Source: Indioceanicola profundi (lineage in GTDB: Bacteria > Pseudomonadota > Alphaproteobacteria > Azospirillales > Azospirillaceae). From it: DNA of 64,000 nucleotides. Location: assembly GCF_003568845.1 (NCBI RefSeq), contig NZ_CP030127.1, positions 651,501-715,500 on the forward strand, in the 5' to 3' direction. Numbering within the stretch: position 1 is the first letter of the stretch; every line of letters starts with the position of its first letter. The notes below the pieces were generated by a model that searched no databases, was not told the origin of the DNA, and saw nothing but the letters and a program-made list of their open reading frames with translations. Positions 61,165 through 64,000 of this stretch are shown here, one piece after another. Made by a program: the position numbers and the translations under genes.

Positions 61165-61554
61165 GTGACTATCCCTATGGCAGTCCCTATGGCTTCGCAG
61201 CGTGTAGAAGTGATCACCGGGCTGGCGGGTCGTCGCCGGTTCAGCGCCGACGAGAAAGTCCGGCTGGTGGAGGAGGCGTTTGCGCCTGGAGTGCAGGTGG
61301 CGAGCGTTGCCCGGCGGCTCGGAATTGACCAGAGCCTCCTGTATCGCTGGCGTCGTCAGTTGTTCGGCGACCCACCGCGTCTCCCAGCCTTCACGCCGGT
61401 CACGGTAACGGAGTTGTCGACGACGGCGCCGCCGACCTCAGCCGGTGTCATGGAGGTGGAGTTCGCGAGCGGGACGCGCGTGCGGATCAGCGGAGCCGTG
61501 GAAGCGTCGGTCGTAACGGCAGCCCTGGTCGTCCTGGCGGAGCGGTCGGCATGA
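61165..61554 (+). CDS. tnpA: IS66 TnpA accessory protein
   Basis: A 129-residue protein with a helix-turn-helix of the IS66 TnpA/transposase_8 type: FSADEKVRLVEEAFAPGVQVASVARRLGIDQSLLYRWRRQ. It contacts DNA, and with TnpB it helps transposition; the precise role is not known. The GTG at 61165 has AGGGAT upstream; an ATG at 61189 is a possible alternative start. Its TGA overlaps the tnpB start (ATGA). Confidence 0.87.
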   Translation: MTIPMAVPMASQRVEVITGLAGRRRFSADEKVRLVEEAFAPGVQVASVARRLGIDQSLLYRWRRQLFGDPPRLPAFTPVTVTELSTTAPPTSAGVMEVEFASGTRVRISGAVEASVVTAALVVLAERSA

Positions 61555-61898
61555 TCGTGGTGCCGAGCGGGGTGCGGGTCTGGCTGGCGGGCGGGGTCAC
61601 CGACATGCGCTGCGGGATGAACTCGCTGGCGCTGAAGGTGCAGGAAGGCTTGGGCCGCGATCCCCATGCCGGTGATCTGTTCGTCTTTCGCGGCCGCCGG
61701 GGTGACCTGGTGAAATGTCTCTGGCACGACGGCCTGGGCATGTCCTTGTACGTGAAGCGTTTGGAGAAAGGACGGTTCGTCTGGCCCACCCCGGCGGACG
61801 GCGCTGTCGCGATTTCGGCGGCGCAGCTGGGCTATCTGCTCGACGCGATCGATTGGCGCAACCCGCAACACACGTTTCGGCCACGGTCGGCGGGATAG
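61551..61898 (+). CDS. tnpB: IS66 TnpB accessory protein (Orf2 type)
   Basis: A 115-residue protein with the complete IS66 Orf2 signature: GVRVWLAGGVTDMRCGMNSLA, then DLFVFRGRRGDLVKCLWHDGLGMSLYVKRLEKGRF. The family is required for IS66 movement, but its biochemical role is unclear. It overlaps tnpA by four bases and is followed 68 bases later by tnpC. This is not related to the RNA-guided TnpB of IS200/IS605 elements. Confidence 0.93.
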   Translation: MIVVPSGVRVWLAGGVTDMRCGMNSLALKVQEGLGRDPHAGDLFVFRGRRGDLVKCLWHDGLGMSLYVKRLEKGRFVWPTPADGAVAISAAQLGYLLDAIDWRNPQHTFRPRSAG

Positions 61899-61966
61899 CT
61901 GCGACAGGGTGAATCAGGGGGTCCCGCGGGCGCGGAAAGTCCAGGATTGCTGCGGCTTTCCGGAGT

Positions 61967-63604
61967 ATGCTGGTGGGCATGGACAGCCTGCCCGACGACA
62001 TCGCCGCCTTGCGCACCGCGCTTGCTGAAGCGCAGGCGAAGGCAGCTGACGCCGAGGCCCGGCTGGCCCAGGCGGAGGCTGAGCGCTCCGACGATCAGGC
62101 CCGGATCGCCACCCTGATCCTCCAGATCGAGAAGCTCCAGCGCGAGCTCTATGGCCAGCGCTCGGAGCGCAAGGCCCGGCTGCTGGATCAGCTCGAGCTG
62201 GAGCTGGAAGAGTTGGAGACCAGCGCCAGCGAGGACGAGCTTATTGCCGAACAGGCCGCGGCCAGGACCACGACAGTGGCGGCGTTTACCCGCAAGCGCC
62301 CGGCACGCAGAGCGTTCCCTGAGCATCTGCCCCGCGAGCGTGTCGTCATCCCGGCGCCGACCAGCTGCCCGTGCTGCGGGTCGACGCGGCTGAGCAAGCT
62401 GGGCGAGACGGTGACGGAGAGTGCCGAGCGCATTCCCGCCTCCTACAAGATCATCCAGACGGTGCGGGAGAAGGTGAGCTGTCGGGATTGCGAGCGGATC
62501 AGCCAAGCGCCGGCGCCGTTCCATGCCACGCCCCGGGGCTGGGCCGGACCGAACCTGCTGGCCACCATCCTGGTCGACAAGCTCGCCCATCACTTGCCGC
62601 TGAACCGCCAGTGCGAGCGCTTTGCCCGCGAGGGGCTGCCGGTCAGCCTGTCCACCGCCGCCGATCAGGTCGGCCATGCCTGCGCCACCTTGAGGCCGCT
62701 CCATACCCTGCTGGAAAAACACGTCCTGGCGGCTGAACGCCTGCACGGTGACGACACCACGGTGCCGGTGCTGGCGAAGGGCAAGACCGATACCGGCCGG
62801 CTCTGGGTCTATGCTCGCGATGATCGTCCCTTTGCCGGCCAGGCCCCGCCGGCGGCGGTGTTCTACTACTCACACGACCGCAGCGGCTCGCATCCGGAGG
62901 CGCACCTGGCCGGCTATGCAGGCCTGCTCCAAGCCGACGCCTATGCCGGCTACGACCGGCTGTACGCGCCGACCCGGAAGCCGGGACCGGTCACCGACGC
63001 CCTTTGTTGGGCACATGCACGTCGCAAGTTTTTCGAGCTGGCGGACATCGCCGCCAAAGCGCGCCGGGGCGGGAAGGCGCCGGAGATTTCTCCGGTGGCG
63101 CTGGAGGCGGTGACGCGCATCGACGTGCTGTTCAGCCTGGAGCGCGAGATCAACGGCCTGCCGGCGGTGCAGCGCCTGGACATCCGGCAGGAGAAGGCGA
63201 AGCCCCTGGTCGATGAGCTCGAGACCTGGATGCGCGACCATCGCGCGGCGATGTCGAGACACGCTCCTGTGGCGAAGGCGCTGGATTATATGCTGACCCG
63301 CTGGCCGAGGTTCACCCGGTTCCTGACGGACGGCCGCGTCTGCCTGACCAACAATGCGGCCGAAAGAGCGCTGCGCGGTGTGGCTCTCGGGCGCCGGGCC
63401 TGGATGTTCGCGGGCAGCGACCGGGGCGGCCAGCGTGCTGCGTTCATGTACGGTCTGATGATCTCCGCCAAGCTGAACAGCATCGATCCCCAGGCCTGGC
63501 TGGCCGATGTCCTGGCCCGCATCAACGACCTGCCCCAGAACCGCCTGCACGAGTTGCTCCCCTGGGAATGGAAAGCGCTCCAGGAGGCCAAGCCGGCGGC
63601 CTGA
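61967..63604 (+). CDS. tnpC: IS66 TnpC transposase
   Basis: A 545-residue DDE transposase. A coiled-coil N-terminus precedes a zinc-finger (PTSCPCCGS and VSCRDCERI). The DDE core has Asp in LHGDDTTVPVLAKG, Asp in LLQADAYAGYDRLY and Glu in CLTNNAAERALRGVALGRRAWMF. The C-terminal DVLARINDLPQNRLHELLPW is the IS66 C-domain. Full length and intact, so the element may be active. ATG 61967 is used; 61979 is an alternative. Confidence 0.94.
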   Translation: MLVGMDSLPDDIAALRTALAEAQAKAADAEARLAQAEAERSDDQARIATLILQIEKLQRELYGQRSERKARLLDQLELELEELETSASEDELIAEQAAARTTTVAAFTRKRPARRAFPEHLPRERVVIPAPTSCPCCGSTRLSKLGETVTESAERIPASYKIIQTVREKVSCRDCERISQAPAPFHATPRGWAGPNLLATILVDKLAHHLPLNRQCERFAREGLPVSLSTAADQVGHACATLRPLHTLLEKHVLAAERLHGDDTTVPVLAKGKTDTGRLWVYARDDRPFAGQAPPAAVFYYSHDRSGSHPEAHLAGYAGLLQADAYAGYDRLYAPTRKPGPVTDALCWAHARRKFFELADIAAKARRGGKAPEISPVALEAVTRIDVLFSLEREINGLPAVQRLDIRQEKAKPLVDELETWMRDHRAAMSRHAPVAKALDYMLTRWPRFTRFLTDGRVCLTNNAAERALRGVALGRRAWMFAGSDRGGQRAAFMYGLMISAKLNSIDPQAWLADVLARINDLPQNRLHELLPWEWKALQEAKPAA

Positions 63605-63657
63605 CGATCAGCCGGCCAGCAGCGCGAAACTACCCGCGTCATTCACCGGATGGATAC

Positions 63658-63728
63658 GAACCCGTCTTCCCTCTTCCAACGGCGCCCGTTCAGGGCGCCG
63701 TTTTTCGTTCCGGACCCCTGCAGAATGG
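63658..63728. repeat. 71-bp direct repeat, right of IS66
   Basis: An exact copy of 61030-61100, including the terminator hairpin. The sequences outside the two copies differ, so this is a duplication of the target region or an inserted copy, not part of a longer repeat in this window. Confidence 0.9.
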
Positions 63729-64000
63729 CTGCCGAAACCTGAAATGCAGTCCCAATCGAAGGTAAATATTACCACCTTCGAAATCTCCGCACAGGCAAGA
63801 GCTGCCTACAGAACGCCAACGATTTCAAAGGCGTGTCCAAGGTGGTGGCAAGTCATCACCTGGGGACAATCTCTGGACCGTCTGTAACAATCCCTGTCGT
63901 TAACGAATCCGTTAACCTTTTCCGGCCAGCGTCATCGTCATAACCGCGCCCCACGCCGAAAGTGGTCGAGGGGATTTTAGATCCAGGAGCATGTGAAAAC
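63729..64000. other. Terminal stretch without a recognised gene
   Basis: 272 bases to the window edge. An AGGAG (63985-63989) lies just before a possible GTG start at 63993, so a plus-strand gene may begin here and continue outside the window; the few codons visible prove nothing. Confidence 0.3.

Larger units (their letters stand above)
61100..63657 (+). mobile_element. IS66-family insertion sequence
   Basis: A 2558-bp element with the three-gene IS66 arrangement (tnpA, tnpB, tnpC). The ends begin GTA on both strands and share TCCGGTGA; 17 of the first 25 bases match between left end and inverted right end. Instead of the usual 8-bp target duplication the element is flanked by an identical 70/71-bp direct repeat. 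All three genes appear intact. Confidence 0.85.

Noticed and set aside
61551-61898. RNA-guided TnpB nuclease
   Set aside because: The protein is the 115-residue IS66 Orf2 protein, which only shares the name.

Overview
The window is 64 kb of high-GC chromosomal DNA from an alphaproteobacterium, most likely of the Rhodospirillales/Azospirillaceae type. This rests on the LdtR-type MarR regulator, the DUF2336 protein, the C30-type carotenoid cluster, the succinoglycan-like exopolysaccharide genes and the codon use. No rRNA, tRNA or CRISPR array was seen. Every assignment comes from reading motifs, without database searches.

Layout. 0-8.4 kb: a ribbon-helix-helix protein; a four-gene carotenoid operon (two CrtI/CrtN-type oxidoreductases, a PlsC-type acyltransferase, a CrtQ-type glycosyltransferase); convergent ispH, which makes isoprenoid precursor; and uvsE, a UV-damage endonuclease. 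8.4-15.4 kb: glgX, a small conserved-looking protein, a VOC protein, a hypothetical protein, and a minus-strand operon galE-ldtR-DUF2336. 15.7-20.8 kb: an RND efflux pump (permease and lipoprotein adaptor) divergent from a TetR regulator, with two matching palindromic operators between them. 20.8-38.9 kb: a surface-protein locus with a TolC-like lipoprotein, a 4302-residue DUF4347/cadherin-like/beta-helix protein, a phage-tail-collar protein behind a possibly structured leader, a DUF6916-like protein, a GNAT acetyltransferase and a Crp-type regulator.

39.2-60.9 kb is an exopolysaccharide region. It holds a sugar-phosphate transferase (ExoY type), a chain-length tyrosine kinase (ExoP/Wzc type), at least seven glycosyltransferases, an ExoK-type glycanase, a Wzy/ExoQ-type polymerase, a GT39-like enzyme, a left-handed beta-helix acyltransferase, a GlpD-like oxidoreductase, an ArnC-like glycosyltransferase overlapping a degenerate paralogue that lacks the metal-binding Asp motif, and an LPG-synthase/YbhN-type membrane protein. 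The region ends in an IS66 element flanked by an unusually long direct repeat of about 70 bp.

The main discovery is at 39278-41208. A 1915-bp IS1595-like transposon has 25-bp terminal inverted repeats (one mismatch) and an 8-bp target duplication, GTTATTTT. It carries a ribbon-helix-helix plus MazF/PemK-like toxin-antitoxin pair with its own promoter. It sits inside the first codons of the first exopolysaccharide glycosyltransferase. Removing the element and one target copy restores a continuous reading frame starting at 39254. The element's right end also supplies an in-frame ATG (41168), so the glycosyltransferase may have been re-started instead of killed.

Other points of interest are the tandem DUF4347 domains in the giant protein, one of which has lost the His of a His-Gly/Gly-Cys pair; the absence of a dedicated ABC/HlyD exporter; the pseudo-glycosyltransferase pair; and the tail-collar neighbourhood.
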